32,688 nucleotides of DNA from Verrucomicrobiales bacterium. GTDB taxonomy: Bacteria; Verrucomicrobiota; Verrucomicrobiia; Limisphaerales; UBA9464. The notes under the pieces are model-generated. The model saw nothing but the letters and a program-made list of their open reading frames with translations, made no database searches and was not told the origin of the DNA. Both the position numbers and the translations under genes were made by a program. The DNA lies in the NCBI GenBank assembly GCA_027489875.1, contig JAIXZE010000255.1, positions 1-32,688 on the forward strand, written 5' to 3'. Shown piece by piece: positions 1 through 10,669 of the stretch. Position 1 is the first letter of the stretch, and every line of letters begins with the position of its first letter.

Positions 1-956
1 AGCGTGGTGCGCTGGCCCGATCCACCGTTGAAGCCCCATCGGATGGCGAAGCCATTGGCCGTCACCGCCACGCCGTGCCACATGTCGGAAGCACCCGCCG
101 CGGAGGAGACCGCCGTCCAACCCTTCACCTGTTCGCCATTGGGTTTCACCACCCGGTACGTCACCACGTTGCCCGCCTCCTGGCCGGTCAGGGCACGGTC
201 GGCAACCTGACGCGATTCGTTGACGATCACGATGTTGCCGTTGGCGAGGTAGTGCCAGTCGGCGATGCGGACACCACCGGCGGGAGCATAGTCGGCTTCC
301 GTGCCGCCAGCGAGTGTCAGGGCGGCGGAGGTGCCGTTGTTGTTGATGAGCTGCACCGGGGCAAAGGCACCACCCACACGCACTCCTTCGCCATTCAGGC
401 TCTGGTCATAGTTGATTCCGAACAGGTGCGTGATCTCGTTGCCTGGACCGTTGAAACCCGTGGCGCTGATGGGGTCACGAACCGCATAGCTGGTGGCACC
501 CATGCCGAACCCAGGACCGAAGGGGTTGGCCTTGATCTTCGGTCCCCACGACGTCCGGGCGGGCGTCGGTGTACCGTCCGCACGGAAGAACGCACGGTAA
601 TAGGTGGCGATCGACGTCGGGGGCTGGGAAGCCAGTTCCGGGTTGGTGCTCGAAACCGTGATCTCGGGAGTCAGGCGCGTACCGTCCCGGTTATACAACG
701 TCCACGCAGCGGCCCAGTGCTGGATGACCGTGCCGGGACTATGGTCATCCTCGAACCCGACCACGATGTCGTTGTTGGAGGTGATGCCGACACCGAGCGA
801 CGACGTCGTGTTGTTGTTGTGCGCCTGATTCACATAGATCGTCGGCGTGCGAGGGGTCAGACCAACATCCGCAGGGTCGACGGGTTGGGCCTGGAGGGAA
901 AAGGCCAGAAGGCCAGATCCAGCAAGAATGGGTAGGATGCGTTTTGGCTGTTTCAT
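1..956 (-). CDS. Secreted hypothetical protein, C-terminus cut by window edge
   Basis: The frame is open from an ATG at 956-954 to the first bases of the window, giving 318 visible codons, so the stop lies outside. The N-terminus is a clear signal peptide: a basic start (MKQPKR), a hydrophobic core and an Ala-Gln-Ala-Gln-type end near residue 24. The mature part is rich in Asn, Gly, Thr and Ser, with short beta-type segments such as GITSNNDIVVGFEDD and HYLANGNIVIVNE that recur with loose spacing and resemble blades of a secreted propeller. I see no catalytic motif and do not recognise the family. It is transcribed divergently from the hybrid kinase at 1295. That it is exported is well supported; its function is unknown. 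Confidence 0.8.
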   Translation of the reverse strand, partial: MKQPKRILPILAGSGLLAFSLQAQPVDPADVGLTPRTPTIYVNQAHNNNTTSSLGVGITSNNDIVVGFEDDHSPGTVIQHWAAAWTLYNRDGTRLTPEITVSSTNPELASQPPTSIATYYRAFFRADGTPTPARTSWGPKIKANPFGPGFGMGATSYAVRDPISATGFNGPGNEITHLFGINYDQSLNGEGVRVGGAFAPVQLINNNGTSAALTLAGGTEADYAPAGGVRIADWHYLANGNIVIVNESRQVADRALTGQEAGNVVTYRVVKPNGEQVKGWTAVSSAAGASDMWHGVAVTANGFAIRWGFNGGSGQRTT

Positions 957-1294
957 GGTGGACGGCAGCCTCTAGCGAAAAGTTGGAACCAACCTCAACC
1001 CCAAAAATGGATCCCGGAATGTGGCGAAGTCGCAACTCATTGAGTTTCGATTACATGAGTTCAAGCCTCCAAAGTTACATTCTATTCCGGTCGAGTCGCT
1101 GGAGCGAAAGGTCGTGAAACAAGGAGGACTTGGCCCCCCGGTTCCATCGTCCTCAACGCGCGGCGGCGCCGCACACACCCACAACCCCGGAATGCGACTG
1201 GACCCAGCCCCGGAATGGGTGCATCCATTTGGCGGAAACGGGCACCGACCAGAGGGTACTGCAAACGGCGGGGTTTCGGACTCGTCCCTTCTCA
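957..1294. other. Divergent intergenic region
   Basis: This 338-base stretch separates two divergent genes and should hold both promoters. No convincing -35/-10 pair is visible. A perfect Shine-Dalgarno-like AAGGAGG occurs at 1121-1127 on the plus strand, but the only start near it is a TTG two bases downstream, which is too close. The 55 residues that this start would add to the kinase do not look like coding sequence. No tRNA, repeat-family copy or terminator was seen. Confidence 0.5.
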
Positions 1295-4200
1295 ATGAAC
1301 CAAGCAGGAAGAGTGTCGTATCGTGCCCGGACGCTGTTTCGCGTCGCCCTCCTTCTTTGGTTGGCTCTGGGATCGATCACGGCAATCGCCGAGACCCGGG
1401 TCCCCATGCCATCCGTCGAACCAGGACCCAGCTGGAGCATCCGCGATTTCACACCGGATTCCCTCGGCGAGGGCCGCTACATCTCCACGGCAACGGTCGC
1501 CCCGGACCGCACCGTCTGGATCGCTACCTGGGACGGCATCCGACGGTACGACGGGTACCAATGGACACATCTCGGGATGACCAATGGCCTGCCTTCGAAC
1601 CTGGTCCGCCACATCCTCGTGCGCCGGAACGGGGAGGTCTGGGTCGGGACCGATCAGGGGGTTGGAGTCCTCAAGGACGGCCGCTTCGAAGCCCGCAGCC
1701 AGCCAGGCAACCTCGCCGGTGAAAGCGTCCGTCGCATGGCCGAGGCACCGGATGGAACCTTGTGGTTCGCCAGCGAACCGTGGCCCCGCTCGACAGCTGG
1801 CGGAGGGTTGACCCGGTTGCGCAATGGCGAGTGGACCAAGTATGGGACTTCCGACGGGCTTCCCACCAACTACGTTTTTGAGATCTTCGTGGCTTCGAAT
1901 GGTCGCGTGCTGGCAGGCACACCCGGGGGCGTGGCTGAGTTCGAGAACGAGCGGTGGAAACCCATTGCCCTGCCAGGCGCTGGACTGTTCGCCCCGCGTG
2001 CCTTCACCGAGGATTGGAAAGGCAGGATCCTCATCACGGCGGATTCCCGGATCTGGCAGAGCGAGGGCAGCCAGTGGAAGCCGCTCTCGACGCCCATCCT
2101 CCGGGCCGACCGCAACGGCCGGTGGGCACCGGATCCCTCGCTGCAGATCCTGCACCTGGCCTGCCGGGATTCCGAGGGACGCGTGCTGGTGCTGGTTGGC
2201 GGCGGCGAGACCTCACCCCGCAGTCCCGACCGGTTCCTCGCCCAACTGGATGGGAATAACCTGCGCGTCGTCACTCCACCCATTGGTCGCCGGGACTGGC
2301 AATGGGTGGAACATCTCGCTCCCACCCCGGACGGTGGATTCTGGATCGTGGGGCAAGACCTCGCCATGCGGTGGGACCGCAACGGCGGTGAGTGGCAACG
2401 CATCCGAAGGTCCCTTAACTCCGCTGCGGTCGATCGAAGCGACCGACTCTGGTTCCATGAGGATGGGCAGCTCTCACGGATCGAAGGATCCGAACTCGTC
2501 ATCTGGGGAGAGGCGGGTTCATCGGTGCTGCCGGATGCCTTTGGCGAACTGTGGGCATGGGGTACCGGGGATGTCGTCCAGAACACGGTCAGCCCGACGG
2601 CACGCTGGAGTGCTGCCGATACGGGGTTGCCAAAGCCCGAACTCGGCGTGATCGACACCGCCAAACGGTTCTGGCTTGGCGGGATCAGTTCCACCGGCAG
2701 CGTTCGCCTGAGCCATTATGTGAAGGATCGATGGACGCACGAGACGCTGCCCCATACCGAAGGCTACAAACTCCTCGGCCTCGACAGCGACCGCAACGGA
2801 GGCGTCTGGGCCTTCGCCGCCCTTGATCGCACCGCCATCCTGTACCACTCGGACGGTCGGACGAATAGCGTCGTCAACGTCCCTGACCTCGATTGGTTTT
2901 GGGAACCTCGGATGAGCACCGACATGCAGGGCTCCCCGTATATCTACCGCACCACCACCGTCCACAAATACGATTCCAACACCGGGGGGTTCGTTCCCAT
3001 CCATGACCTTGCCGGCTGGGGTCAACATGCCATCCAGGTCGGAGACCTCTTTGGATTCCTCATGCAGAGCCGGTCCGGCGGCATCACCGGGGTCGCATTG
3101 CTTCGCGAAGGCGGCTGGCAGATCTCCAATCTGGGCTGGCGGGAAGAAGAACTCTCCGCGGCATCCCTGCGCCACCGGAACTCACCGAAAGCGCCACTTC
3201 CCATCATCGCCGCGCGCAACATCCATCTCGTCCGCGCTCAGGATTCCCACATTCCCAGGATCCGGCTTCCCGAACCCGTCGTCCCCTGGCGCGTCGCCAG
3301 TCTGCCGAATGGCGAAATCTGGGTGAACGGCGACAACGGCACCCTCCGCTACCGTCCCGATGGTGCCCCACCCCGCATCCTGGGACTCAATGCCAGCGCG
3401 AGAGCCATCGTCGGCTCCCCACTGGAGGTCCGACCAGAGGTCGCACAGTTCAATCGGCCCAAGTCCGAGCGCCGGGACATCTATTTTTCCTGGCGTTTCA
3501 ACGACGGTGACTGGAGCCGTTTTGGCCTCTGGCCTCCGAACGGCTTCGACCTTTCCAACCTCAGTCCCGGAAAGCATCGGCTCGAAGTCCGCTGCATGGA
3601 CGAGTCCGGAGACATCGGTACCAACTCCGCCATCCACCCCTTCGAACTCGTCCCTCTTCCCCTCCAGGCGCGCCCCGCATTCCTTCCCACCGTCATCGCA
3701 CTCGGCCTCCTCATGACCGGCCTCGCCGGCTACAGCTGGCAGGTCCGACGACGCATCGCCGGGGAAAACGCCCGGCTCGATGGACAGGTCCGCATCCGAA
3801 CCGCCGACCTCGAAATGGCCCTCAAGGAGGAGCAACGCCTCGCTGCCGCAGCCACGGATGCGAGCCGCACCAAGGATGCCTTCCTCGCCAACATGTCCCA
3901 TGAGATCCGAACCCCCCTCAACGGGATCCTCGGGATGAACGATCTCCTCCTCGATACCAAGCTCAGCGAGGAACAACGCCTTTACGCCAGCTCCGTCCGC
4001 ACCTCCACCGAAGCCCTCCTCGCCATCATCAACGACCTCCTCGACGTCGCCAAGATCGAGTCCGGAACCCTCCGGATCGATGACATCGAATTCGATCCCC
4101 GGACCACCATCGACGAAGTACTCGAGCTGTGCGCACCCCGCGCACGTACCATCGGCCTCGAATTCACCTGCCTGATCCACCGCGGCCTCCCGAACCGGTT

Positions 4201-5446
4201 GCGGGGGGATCCGAACCGGATCCGCCAGATCCTCCTCAACCTGGTGGGAAACGCCCTGAAATTCACCGAGCGCGGCTCCATCCACGTCGAGGTCAACATC
4301 ATCACCACGACCACTCCCGCCTTCCGTCTCGAGGTGAGGGACACCGGGATCGGCATCAACGCAGAAACAGTTCCGCGCCTCTTCCGGCCCTTCACCCAGG
4401 CAGATGTTTCCACCACCCGTCGCTACGGCGGCACCGGCCTTGGCCTCGCCATCTCCAAGCGCTTCGTCGAACTCATGGGCGGAACCATCGGTGTGGAATC
4501 AACCCCAGGGAACGGTTCCACTTTCTGGTTCGAACTCCCCCTCCGCGTTGCCGCCGGTGTCGATGAAACTTCCGTACACACCCGGCCTTCCACAGGTCCG
4601 GTGCGGACCCTGGTGGTCGACCAACACAAGAACACGCGCCGCATCCTCACCCACTATGCCGGCGCGTGTGGCGTCAGGGCCGATACGGAGGCGTCATCGC
4701 TGGAAGTGGCCCGCTCGGCCATCGTGAAGGCCCGGCAATCCGGAAATCCATTCGTCCTCCTGCTTCTGGGCCATGTGGGGGAGACCGCCTCCCCACGCGC
4801 CCTCGCCCGCCAGTTGCGCGAAGAAGGCGTGCTCGTTGCCGAACGTGTTGTCGTCGCCCAATGGCCCGGGGAATCCACCTCTCCCGGCGCACTCCTCGCC
4901 GCAGGCATCGCCGCCTCCGTACCCAAACCGATCCAACTCGGTGCCCTGACCCGGGCCATCGATATCGCCCTCGGCGTCCGGTCCGCCTCCGATGTCGTCG
5001 AACCCGAATCCCAGATCCCCGATGCCCGCGACCTCGTAGGCCTGCGCGTCCTGCTCGCCGAAGACCACCCGGTCAACCGCCTCTATGCCGAAACCCTGCT
5101 GACCAAGCTGGGATGCCTGTGCGACGCCGTCGCCGATGGTGCCAGCGTCCTGGTAGCCTTGTCCCGGAACAGCTACGACGTCGTCCTGATGGACTGCCAG
5201 ATGCCCGGCATGGATGGCTACGAGGCCACCCGTCGGATCCGTGCCTCGTCCCATCCCTGGTCCCGCATTCCGGTCATCGCCCTCACCGCCAATGCCATGC
5301 CGGGTGCCCGCGCCGAATGCCTCGCCTCCGGCATGAACGAGCACATCGAAAAGCCCATCGACCCGGCCAACCTCATCGAACTCCTCCGGATCACCATCAA
5401 GTCCCGGGCCCACACAGGCCTCATGCAGACGGCACCCACACCTTGA
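1295..5446 (+). CDS. Hybrid sensor histidine kinase with periplasmic propeller sensor
   Basis: The protein has 1383 residues from the ATG at 1295, chosen because it opens directly into a signal/anchor sequence ([15 protein letters not shown]). The next ~700 residues hold two-component-regulator propeller blades (motifs such as [14 protein letters not shown] and [12 protein letters not shown]), followed by a Y_Y_Y-type Ig-like domain. A membrane span lies near residues 796-818. The HisKA H box [12 protein letters not shown] has its phosphoacceptor at His869, and the ATPase domain shows DTGIGI and GGTGLGLAI near residue 1045. A receiver-like domain at about 1103-1220 has Gly where the phosphoacceptor Asp should be. 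A complete receiver follows, with Asp1300 in [12 protein letters not shown]. There is no DNA-binding domain, so output must pass to another protein. By family analogy the ligand may be a polysaccharide product, but nothing here shows it. No good ribosome site precedes the start. Confidence 0.92.
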   Translation: MNQAGRVSYRARTLFRVALLLWLALGSITAIAETRVPMPSVEPGPSWSIRDFTPDSLGEGRYISTATVAPDRTVWIATWDGIRRYDGYQWTHLGMTNGLPSNLVRHILVRRNGEVWVGTDQGVGVLKDGRFEARSQPGNLAGESVRRMAEAPDGTLWFASEPWPRSTAGGGLTRLRNGEWTKYGTSDGLPTNYVFEIFVASNGRVLAGTPGGVAEFENERWKPIALPGAGLFAPRAFTEDWKGRILITADSRIWQSEGSQWKPLSTPILRADRNGRWAPDPSLQILHLACRDSEGRVLVLVGGGETSPRSPDRFLAQLDGNNLRVVTPPIGRRDWQWVEHLAPTPDGGFWIVGQDLAMRWDRNGGEWQRIRRSLNSAAVDRSDRLWFHEDGQLSRIEGSELVIWGEAGSSVLPDAFGELWAWGTGDVVQNTVSPTARWSAADTGLPKPELGVIDTAKRFWLGGISSTGSVRLSHYVKDRWTHETLPHTEGYKLLGLDSDRNGGVWAFAALDRTAILYHSDGRTNSVVNVPDLDWFWEPRMSTDMQGSPYIYRTTTVHKYDSNTGGFVPIHDLAGWGQHAIQVGDLFGFLMQSRSGGITGVALLREGGWQISNLGWREEELSAASLRHRNSPKAPLPIIAARNIHLVRAQDSHIPRIRLPEPVVPWRVASLPNGEIWVNGDNGTLRYRPDGAPPRILGLNASARAIVGSPLEVRPEVAQFNRPKSERRDIYFSWRFNDGDWSRFGLWPPNGFDLSNLSPGKHRLEVRCMDESGDIGTNSAIHPFELVPLPLQARPAFLPTVIALGLLMTGLAGYSWQVRRRIAGENARLDGQVRIRTADLEMALKEEQRLAAAATDASRTKDAFLANMSHEIRTPLNGILGMNDLLLDTKLSEEQRLYASSVRTSTEALLAIINDLLDVAKIESGTLRIDDIEFDPRTTIDEVLELCAPRARTIGLEFTCLIHRGLPNRLRGDPNRIRQILLNLVGNALKFTERGSIHVEVNIITTTTPAFRLEVRDTGIGINAETVPRLFRPFTQADVSTTRRYGGTGLGLAISKRFVELMGGTIGVESTPGNGSTFWFELPLRVAAGVDETSVHTRPSTGPVRTLVVDQHKNTRRILTHYAGACGVRADTEASSLEVARSAIVKARQSGNPFVLLLLGHVGETASPRALARQLREEGVLVAERVVVAQWPGESTSPGALLAAGIAASVPKPIQLGALTRAIDIALGVRSASDVVEPESQIPDARDLVGLRVLLAEDHPVNRLYAETLLTKLGCLCDAVADGASVLVALSRNSYDVVLMDCQMPGMDGYEATRRIRASSHPWSRIPVIALTANAMPGARAECLASGMNEHIEKPIDPANLIELLRITIKSRAHTGLMQTAPTP

Positions 5447-5552
5447 TCGGGGCGGCGATGTCCCGCTGCGCCCTCCTTCATCCACGGCCGGAACCTTCGT
5501 TGCCTCCGGGCCAGCCCGTGACGTAGTGTGCCCCGAACGGTCCTTCGACCGG

Positions 5553-5636
5553 GGGCGAGTGGTGAAATGGCAGACACGCGGGCCTTAGGATCCCGTGGCG
5601 CAAGCCGTGCAGGTTCAAGTCCTGTCTCGCCCACCA
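5553..5636 (+). tRNA. tRNA-Leu (anticodon UAG)
   Basis: The acceptor stem GGGCGAG (5553-5559) pairs with CTCGCCC (5626-5632), followed by A and an encoded CCA (5634-5636). The anticodon loop CTTAGGA (5584-5590) gives anticodon TAG at 5586-5588, reading CUA and probably other CUN leucine codons. The T arm is GCAGG-TTCAAGT-CCTGT. The D arm (GTGAAATGGCAGAC) and the long variable arm (TGGCGCAAGCC) are typical of class II tRNA-Leu. The base pair at the bottom of the anticodon loop is a C·T mismatch. Confidence 0.95.
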
Positions 5637-5672
5637 ATCTCCTTTCCCAACCTCCGTCCTCGGAAACAGAAA

Positions 5673-5696
5673 GGGGCCGGGATTGCTCCCGGCCCC
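5673..5696. terminator. Strong hairpin between tRNA-Leu and the convergent gene
   Basis: A perfect 10-bp stem, GGGGCCGGGA (5673-5682) with TCCCGGCCCC (5687-5696), closes on the 4-base loop TTGC. The plus strand continues TGTGTTTA. The minus strand continues TTTCTGTTT, the more T-rich tail. It lies between convergent units, the tRNA and the gene ending at 5727, so it may terminate both, with the better tail on the minus strand. Confidence 0.7.
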
Positions 5697-5726
5697 TGTG
5701 TTTACGGTGATTGCGTCACCAACCCT

Positions 5727-8700
5727 TTACGGTGCCACCGCGCGGTAAAAGCGCTGCGCCGCCGAGGCGTCCGGCTTGAACGGACTGCTGGCCCCCGGGA
5801 CGGCGACCCAGTTGCCCGGGTTCAGCGAATCACTCGATTGCAGCGTCCCCGTGTAGGTGATCTCGATGCTTTGGTCCGCCAGGGTCTTCAGCGAGACCGT
5901 GGGTTCAGCAACCGCAACACGGAAGTACGCCTTGACCGCCTTCGGATGCGCGCTGTTCACGAGGATCTTCTCGGCGTTGTCGCCGTAGGTGAAGAACTCG
6001 ATGTTGCCGTCGCCACCGCCCTGGTACCAGACGACGCGCACGGGATAGAGGCCGGCCTGCGGGGCCACGAACGCGAACGGGAAGTCCGACGACCCACCGC
6101 CGCGGTCCATGCTGAACAGGACGGTACCGTTCGTCTGCCCAGGCATGCCGATCTGCACCTTCCAGCCATCGTCACCGTTGATGCCGAACCGCTGGTAACC
6201 CGCCGGCAGATCGAGATAGGCGAAGATCTCGGCCGCCGCGTTGTCCCGTCCCGCGGTCCCGGTAAGCCCGGTTCCCGGCAATCCAGGGATCGGAGAGTCG
6301 GCAGGTCCGCCCATCAACGGTTGGAAGTTGCCGATTTCGTTGCCGGTCTGGCCCGGATTCTTCCGGGAACTCCAGTTGATCACCCCGGGCACCAGATAGG
6401 AGCCGTCAGCTTCGGGGCCAGCGACCGCCACGTTTGCCGGTGTCCCCATCAACTGCGCTTCCGCAGCGGCGGCTGTGTTCCCACCGGGACGAGCCGTCGC
6501 CGACTGGGCGACACGCACGCGGAATCCCCGATTGGCGGACACCGCCATGCTGGAGGGCAACGTCATGGACGTATCCGCGACCACATTGCTGATCACGTTG
6601 AACATCCAGTAGTTCGTCGTCCCGGCGTAGACCAACCCGGCCGTATGCACCACCGACGCCGAAAGCGGCGTAGGCGGCGTGAAGAGCACGAGCTTGTCCG
6701 ACCCACCGGGAATGTCTGCCACGGTGGGCGTCACTACTTCACCGTTGAGGATCAGACCCACGGAGCCGGAACCAAGTCCCGAGATCACCGCACCCACCGT
6801 GTCACCGAACGGGCGCTGGGCGGTGGCGGAATTCTGGACCTCACCGGGGTTCCACGAGCCGTTGAGCAAGGGCAGCTTCGCAATGATCGGGCCTGGCCCG
6901 GTCTGCTGCAGCCGGTTCTGCCACAGTGTCACCGCAGCCCCCGCGTTCACCATGGGGCTGGTCACCCCGATGTAGGGCAACGGATGCACGGAGGACTTCA
7001 CCCACGGACGCTGCGGTCCGGTATAGGTGCTGTACGTGGTGTACGGAGACACCAGGTTGCCGCTGAGCGCCACCACCGAGGGATAGGCGCCGAACACGTC
7101 GTTCACCAACACCTGCGTCCCGGTGGCTCGATCAATCGCGAGGAACTCGATGTTCACACCGCCACCGCCCTGCCAGAACAGCAGTCGCAGCGGGTAGATG
7201 CCGGGCTCGGTGACAATCACCGTGAACGCCCCGTTCGGGTTGTTCAACGGGTTGCCATTCTGGCCACCGGGACCGTTGCGGAAGCCCAACAGGGTTCCGA
7301 GCGTGTCCTGGGCGTTCGGCGCGGAACTCGCCATCCAGCCGTCGTCCACGTTCAGGCCGAAGATGTGCGCCCCCGCCTTCAGGTCGATATAGGTGATGAA
7401 CTCGTGCACCGTGTTGTCCAAGCCCTGGTTCGAGGAACCCGTGCCCGGCAGGCCCGGGACACCCGTGTCCGAGTTGAAGATGCCGGTATTGGAAGGAACA
7501 CCCCCCGAACCCGCGGCCGTGTTGTGGTTGAAGTTCAGGACTTCAGGAACCGTGAACGTCTGATCCGTGCTGGCGAGGCTCAGATCCAGGAGGTTCGGAT
7601 ACGGCAGGCTGGTCGCAGGATCCACATAGCCACCCGCCAGCTGCATCTCGGGCCCAGGCATGTTGCCACCCGTGTTGCGCCCGCCGTTGCCCTGGTTCGC
7701 ATCCCTGGAGCGGTCGATCTGGTGACCCCGCGCCGTGAACCCGGTGCCGGAAACCTGGGAAGCCAGAACCCGGTTGGCCGCCGGGATCGGACGCGTATAG
7801 GCAGGCACCGTGAAGCTGTAGTTGTTCGTCGTCAGTGTCAGCGAACCACCCACCGAGAATCCGTAGATCACGCTGATGTTGTTCGCGCCACTGGCGAGCA
7901 GGTTGTTCACACCACCCGGACGCCGGAGGGTCGTCACCTTGCCGGTCTTGGAGGTCGTCAACGTCACCGGAGCGTTGTTCAACAGCATCTGGATCGACGA
8001 CGGCTCCACCGTCAGCACGCCATCCGTGATGTCCACCACCACCTCCTGGTCCGCGAAGGCATAGCCGTAACCCACCGTCGGCAAGACCTTCGAGATATAG
8101 GGACGGCTCACCGCGCTGGACCGATAGGCAAGGACGGCACCCGGACGGGTGACATCATTCACCAGGATCCGCTCTCCGGTCACGACGTTCTCCGTGAAGA
8201 ACTCCGCACCCGAACCACTCCCCGTTTCGAACCACATCAACCGGACCGGGTAGAACCCGTCGGCAGGCACGGACACATCCATCAGGGAATCCGAGAATCC
8301 ACGCTCACCAGCGGTGCCCAATGCCGTTCCAATCACATCCCCGGGTCCACGTCCAAACGAGAGCCGGAAACCATCATCGGAGTTCACCCCAAAGCGATAG
8401 AAACCCGCCTTCAGTTCAAGAATCGCTTCGACCGATTGGACATAGTGATCCGTCGCACCGGCAACAATGCCGGGAACCATGCGGTCCTCATAGGCCGGCG
8501 TGCTGTTGGCGCTGAAGTTGCCTGCCGCAGCCGGTGCCGCCTCGTTGTAGTTGATCGTATCCGCTTCCGTGATGAATCCATCCGCGTCTGCCATGCTCAG
8601 GTCCGCCAGGTTGGCCACCGGCAATCCCGTGCTGGGATCCAGATAACCCCCGGCAATCTGGCGCTCGATGTTCGGAATCAGAGCAGAGCCGGGATTGCGG

Positions 8701-10391
8701 CGGTATTCCATCTGGTGAACCCGCGTCCGGAATCCTGGGGCCGAGGTGTCCGCCGCGGCCAGCGTATACGCGGCCGGCAACGTGGTATAGGTTCCCACCG
8801 TGAAACTGCCCGTGCGGATCAGGATGTTCCCCGCACTGTCCGTCGCCGAAACCCGCCAGGTGTTGGCGGATCCCGATGCGAACAGGGGCGAACGGGTGTG
8901 CTGGATCGTGCTCACCGCGCCATCCTTGGTCGCCACTACAGGCACCACCGTGCCGTTGATCTGCAATTCAACCGAAGCCGGATTCATGGTGGTGTCCGCA
9001 CCGTCCGTGATCCGGACCTGGACGAAGCTGGCCGCCGCCCGGGCATCGCCAATGACCGGATTGTCCAGTCCGCCAAACTTTCCGAAATACTCAATCTCGG
9101 CAATCTGGTGGGTGGAACCCGGCGTCTCCGTGGCGCGGTACCGGATGAACTTGTAGGGCGATGATGCATTCTGGAGATCGACCCGCACCACCTGGTTCGC
9201 CGCTGTCCACAGCGAGGTCGCTGAGTCGCGGGTATAGATGGGGGTGAAGCTCGTGCCATCATTGGACCCCAGGATCTGGAACTTGGTCGGTGCTCCCGTG
9301 GCATCGCCTGCGGAAGTCACCGTGAAATGGGTCATCAATAGCCCGCTCGGGAACTCGACCGTGACCTCCATGGGATTGGCCGCAGTCGCATCATCGCAGC
9401 ACCAGATATTCCCAGCACCGACGGCGTTGTCGAAAACGTTGAACGCACCTTCGGCACCAAACTCAGGCTTGTTGTTGGCCGAGATCGCAGCCCAGTTCCA
9501 GGAGGGATCCGCGCTGCCCGAGGCCTTCTTGCCATCGTTCTGGGGATCCGTGACATCTCCCTTCAACAACGCCGTCGGGGCCGTTCCAACCGCTTCCTCC
9601 GTAAGTGCTCCTCCCTGAAGCCCGAAGTACTCGATCTCGGTCAACTGGAAGAACGCGCCCGTCGCTGCATTGATATAGGTGGCGTTGCACTGGAACCGGA
9701 AGAACGTATAGGCCCGCGATGGCTTCGTCAGGTTGAACCTGTTCACCTGGTTGCGGGTGTTTCCCCACAGCGACACCGTCGTGTTGGTTGTCGTCGTCTG
9801 GCCCGCAATCGCTCCGCCAATCTGCGTGAAGATCGGTTCCCACGACACACCGTCATTCGACCCAAGGATCTGCCAGTCCCGGGGATCCCGCGTTGGCGTA
9901 TCGTTCGCCGACGTCACCGTGAAGTGGGTCAACCGGTAGCGATCGTTCAGCTGCACGCTGATGTGGAGCGGGTTGTTTGCGGAAAGCGTGGAACCCGTCA
10001 GCGGTTCGCCGCAGCACCACTTCGCATCACCACCACCGTCCGCCGCGTTGTCGAAGACGTTGAACGAACGCTCGCCACCCGCCGGTGTCCCGGGAAGGGC
10101 CACCCCGTTGAACCCGGGCTCCGAGTTCGAGAAGATGGATTTCCAGTTCCACGAGGGATCTGTCGGACCCGCGAGCTCATCACCGTCGTTCTCGGGGTCT
10201 GTCAGGTCACCTCCCAGCAGGGAAGCAGTGCCAATCCCGAGCACTTCCATGGTTGCGCCGCCATTGCTCAGGGTTGCGTTGGCCAGCGTCCTTTCGCCTT
10301 GCCCCAACAGGGCCAGTCCTGCCGTCAGCAGCGCCGCCATCCGACGCACTGGGATCACCTCATCGATGACCTTGTATGTTTTTGGGTTCAT
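5727..10391 (-). CDS. Giant secreted protein with discoidin-like and PA14-like modules
   Basis: This gene encodes about 1554 residues from the ATG at 10391; an in-frame GTG at 10421 would add ten. The N-terminus has an RR pair followed by a hydrophobic stretch (MAALLTAGLALLG) and is probably exported. Two discoidin (F5/8 C)-like modules follow. Each has VFDNA, a WCC motif (near residues 124 and 329), THFTVTSA, QILGSNDG and a final AEIEYFG or TEIEYFG. Three larger modules then repeat, each with a QxxGGY-like or variable linker and a PA14-like core. The cores show FGVNSDDG, FGLNVDDG and FGINGDDG near residues 670, 1015 and 1407, followed by a YPVRL or YPLRL strand. The C-terminus has a tail (LQSSDSLNPGNW, then FYRAVAP) of a kind common in Verrucomicrobia secreted proteins. 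The modules suggest carbohydrate or surface binding; no catalytic site is visible. A 3570-base open frame on the opposite strand is a GC-rich shadow. Confidence 0.88.
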   Translation of the reverse strand: MNPKTYKVIDEVIPVRRMAALLTAGLALLGQGERTLANATLSNGGATMEVLGIGTASLLGGDLTDPENDGDELAGPTDPSWNWKSIFSNSEPGFNGVALPGTPAGGERSFNVFDNAADGGGDAKWCCGEPLTGSTLSANNPLHISVQLNDRYRLTHFTVTSANDTPTRDPRDWQILGSNDGVSWEPIFTQIGGAIAGQTTTTNTTVSLWGNTRNQVNRFNLTKPSRAYTFFRFQCNATYINAATGAFFQLTEIEYFGLQGGALTEEAVGTAPTALLKGDVTDPQNDGKKASGSADPSWNWAAISANNKPEFGAEGAFNVFDNAVGAGNIWCCDDATAANPMEVTVEFPSGLLMTHFTVTSAGDATGAPTKFQILGSNDGTSFTPIYTRDSATSLWTAANQVVRVDLQNASSPYKFIRYRATETPGSTHQIAEIEYFGKFGGLDNPVIGDARAAASFVQVRITDGADTTMNPASVELQINGTVVPVVATKDGAVSTIQHTRSPLFASGSANTWRVSATDSAGNILIRTGSFTVGTYTTLPAAYTLAAADTSAPGFRTRVHQMEYRRNPGSALIPNIERQIAGGYLDPSTGLPVANLADLSMADADGFITEADTINYNEAAPAAAGNFSANSTPAYEDRMVPGIVAGATDHYVQSVEAILELKAGFYRFGVNSDDGFRLSFGRGPGDVIGTALGTAGERGFSDSLMDVSVPADGFYPVRLMWFETGSGSGAEFFTENVVTGERILVNDVTRPGAVLAYRSSAVSRPYISKVLPTVGYGYAFADQEVVVDITDGVLTVEPSSIQMLLNNAPVTLTTSKTGKVTTLRRPGGVNNLLASGANNISVIYGFSVGGSLTLTTNNYSFTVPAYTRPIPAANRVLASQVSGTGFTARGHQIDRSRDANQGNGGRNTGGNMPGPEMQLAGGYVDPATSLPYPNLLDLSLASTDQTFTVPEVLNFNHNTAAGSGGVPSNTGIFNSDTGVPGLPGTGSSNQGLDNTVHEFITYIDLKAGAHIFGLNVDDGWMASSAPNAQDTLGTLLGFRNGPGGQNGNPLNNPNGAFTVIVTEPGIYPLRLLFWQGGGGVNIEFLAIDRATGTQVLVNDVFGAYPSVVALSGNLVSPYTTYSTYTGPQRPWVKSSVHPLPYIGVTSPMVNAGAAVTLWQNRLQQTGPGPIIAKLPLLNGSWNPGEVQNSATAQRPFGDTVGAVISGLGSGSVGLILNGEVVTPTVADIPGGSDKLVLFTPPTPLSASVVHTAGLVYAGTTNYWMFNVISNVVADTSMTLPSSMAVSANRGFRVRVAQSATARPGGNTAAAAEAQLMGTPANVAVAGPEADGSYLVPGVINWSSRKNPGQTGNEIGNFQPLMGGPADSPIPGLPGTGLTGTAGRDNAAAEIFAYLDLPAGYQRFGINGDDGWKVQIGMPGQTNGTVLFSMDRGGGSSDFPFAFVAPQAGLYPVRVVWYQGGGDGNIEFFTYGDNAEKILVNSAHPKAVKAYFRVAVAEPTVSLKTLADQSIEITYTGTLQSSDSLNPGNWVAVPGASSPFKPDASAAQRFYRAVAP

Positions 10392-10529
10392 TGTTAGGAA
10401 TCGATACATGGGTACAGACACGGATCCACCTTCTGCACAGCAGAAGCCGGAAATAGGAACGGGGGAACCGTCCTAACCTGATGAAGACAGCAGTTTTCTG
10501 CAAGCCGGAAGAAATCCGAACTTCCAAGT

Positions 10530-10551
10530 GGGGCGCACCTCGACGCGCCCC
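10530..10551. other. Perfect 7-bp GC hairpin
   Basis: GGGGCGC (10530-10536) pairs with GCGCCCC (10545-10551) around an 8-base loop. It lies in the leader of the giant secreted protein on the minus strand and just before repeat A1. No T-tract follows on either strand, so a terminator is not supported. It may be a degenerate relative of repeat family B. Confidence 0.4.
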
Positions 10552-10567
10552 CCGCATCGAATGAGCT

Positions 10568-10622
10568 GGCGACCTCCTCGTCGCCGTTCCGAAGCCCTTC
10601 CCAGGGCCACGAGGACATCGCC
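10568..10622 (+). repeat. Dispersed repeat family A, copy 1 (most degenerate)
   Basis: The first element, 10568-10585, has arms GGCGAC and GTCGCC. A 19-base linker containing GAAGCCC leads to the second element at 10605-10622. The right arm of that element (CATCGCC) is intact, but its left arm has diverged. It lies 48 bases beyond the stop of the GH18 gene and upstream of the giant secreted protein. The other copies are at 14918, 17352 and 19511, all in the same orientation. Confidence 0.75.
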
Positions 10623-10669
10623 GCTGCGTTCCGTGGAGCCGCAGCAAATGACGCCGCAGTGCCAGCAGG

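Noticed and set aside
1130..1294. Extended start (TTG at 1130) for the hybrid kinase, next to AAGGAGG
   Set aside because: The spacing to the TTG is only two bases, and the added 55 residues precede what is plainly a signal sequence.
5595..9164. Open frame of 1189 codons on the plus strand
   Set aside because: It lies opposite the giant secreted protein, is very rich in Arg, His and Gly, has no domain or signal, and is expected in GC-rich antisense sequence.
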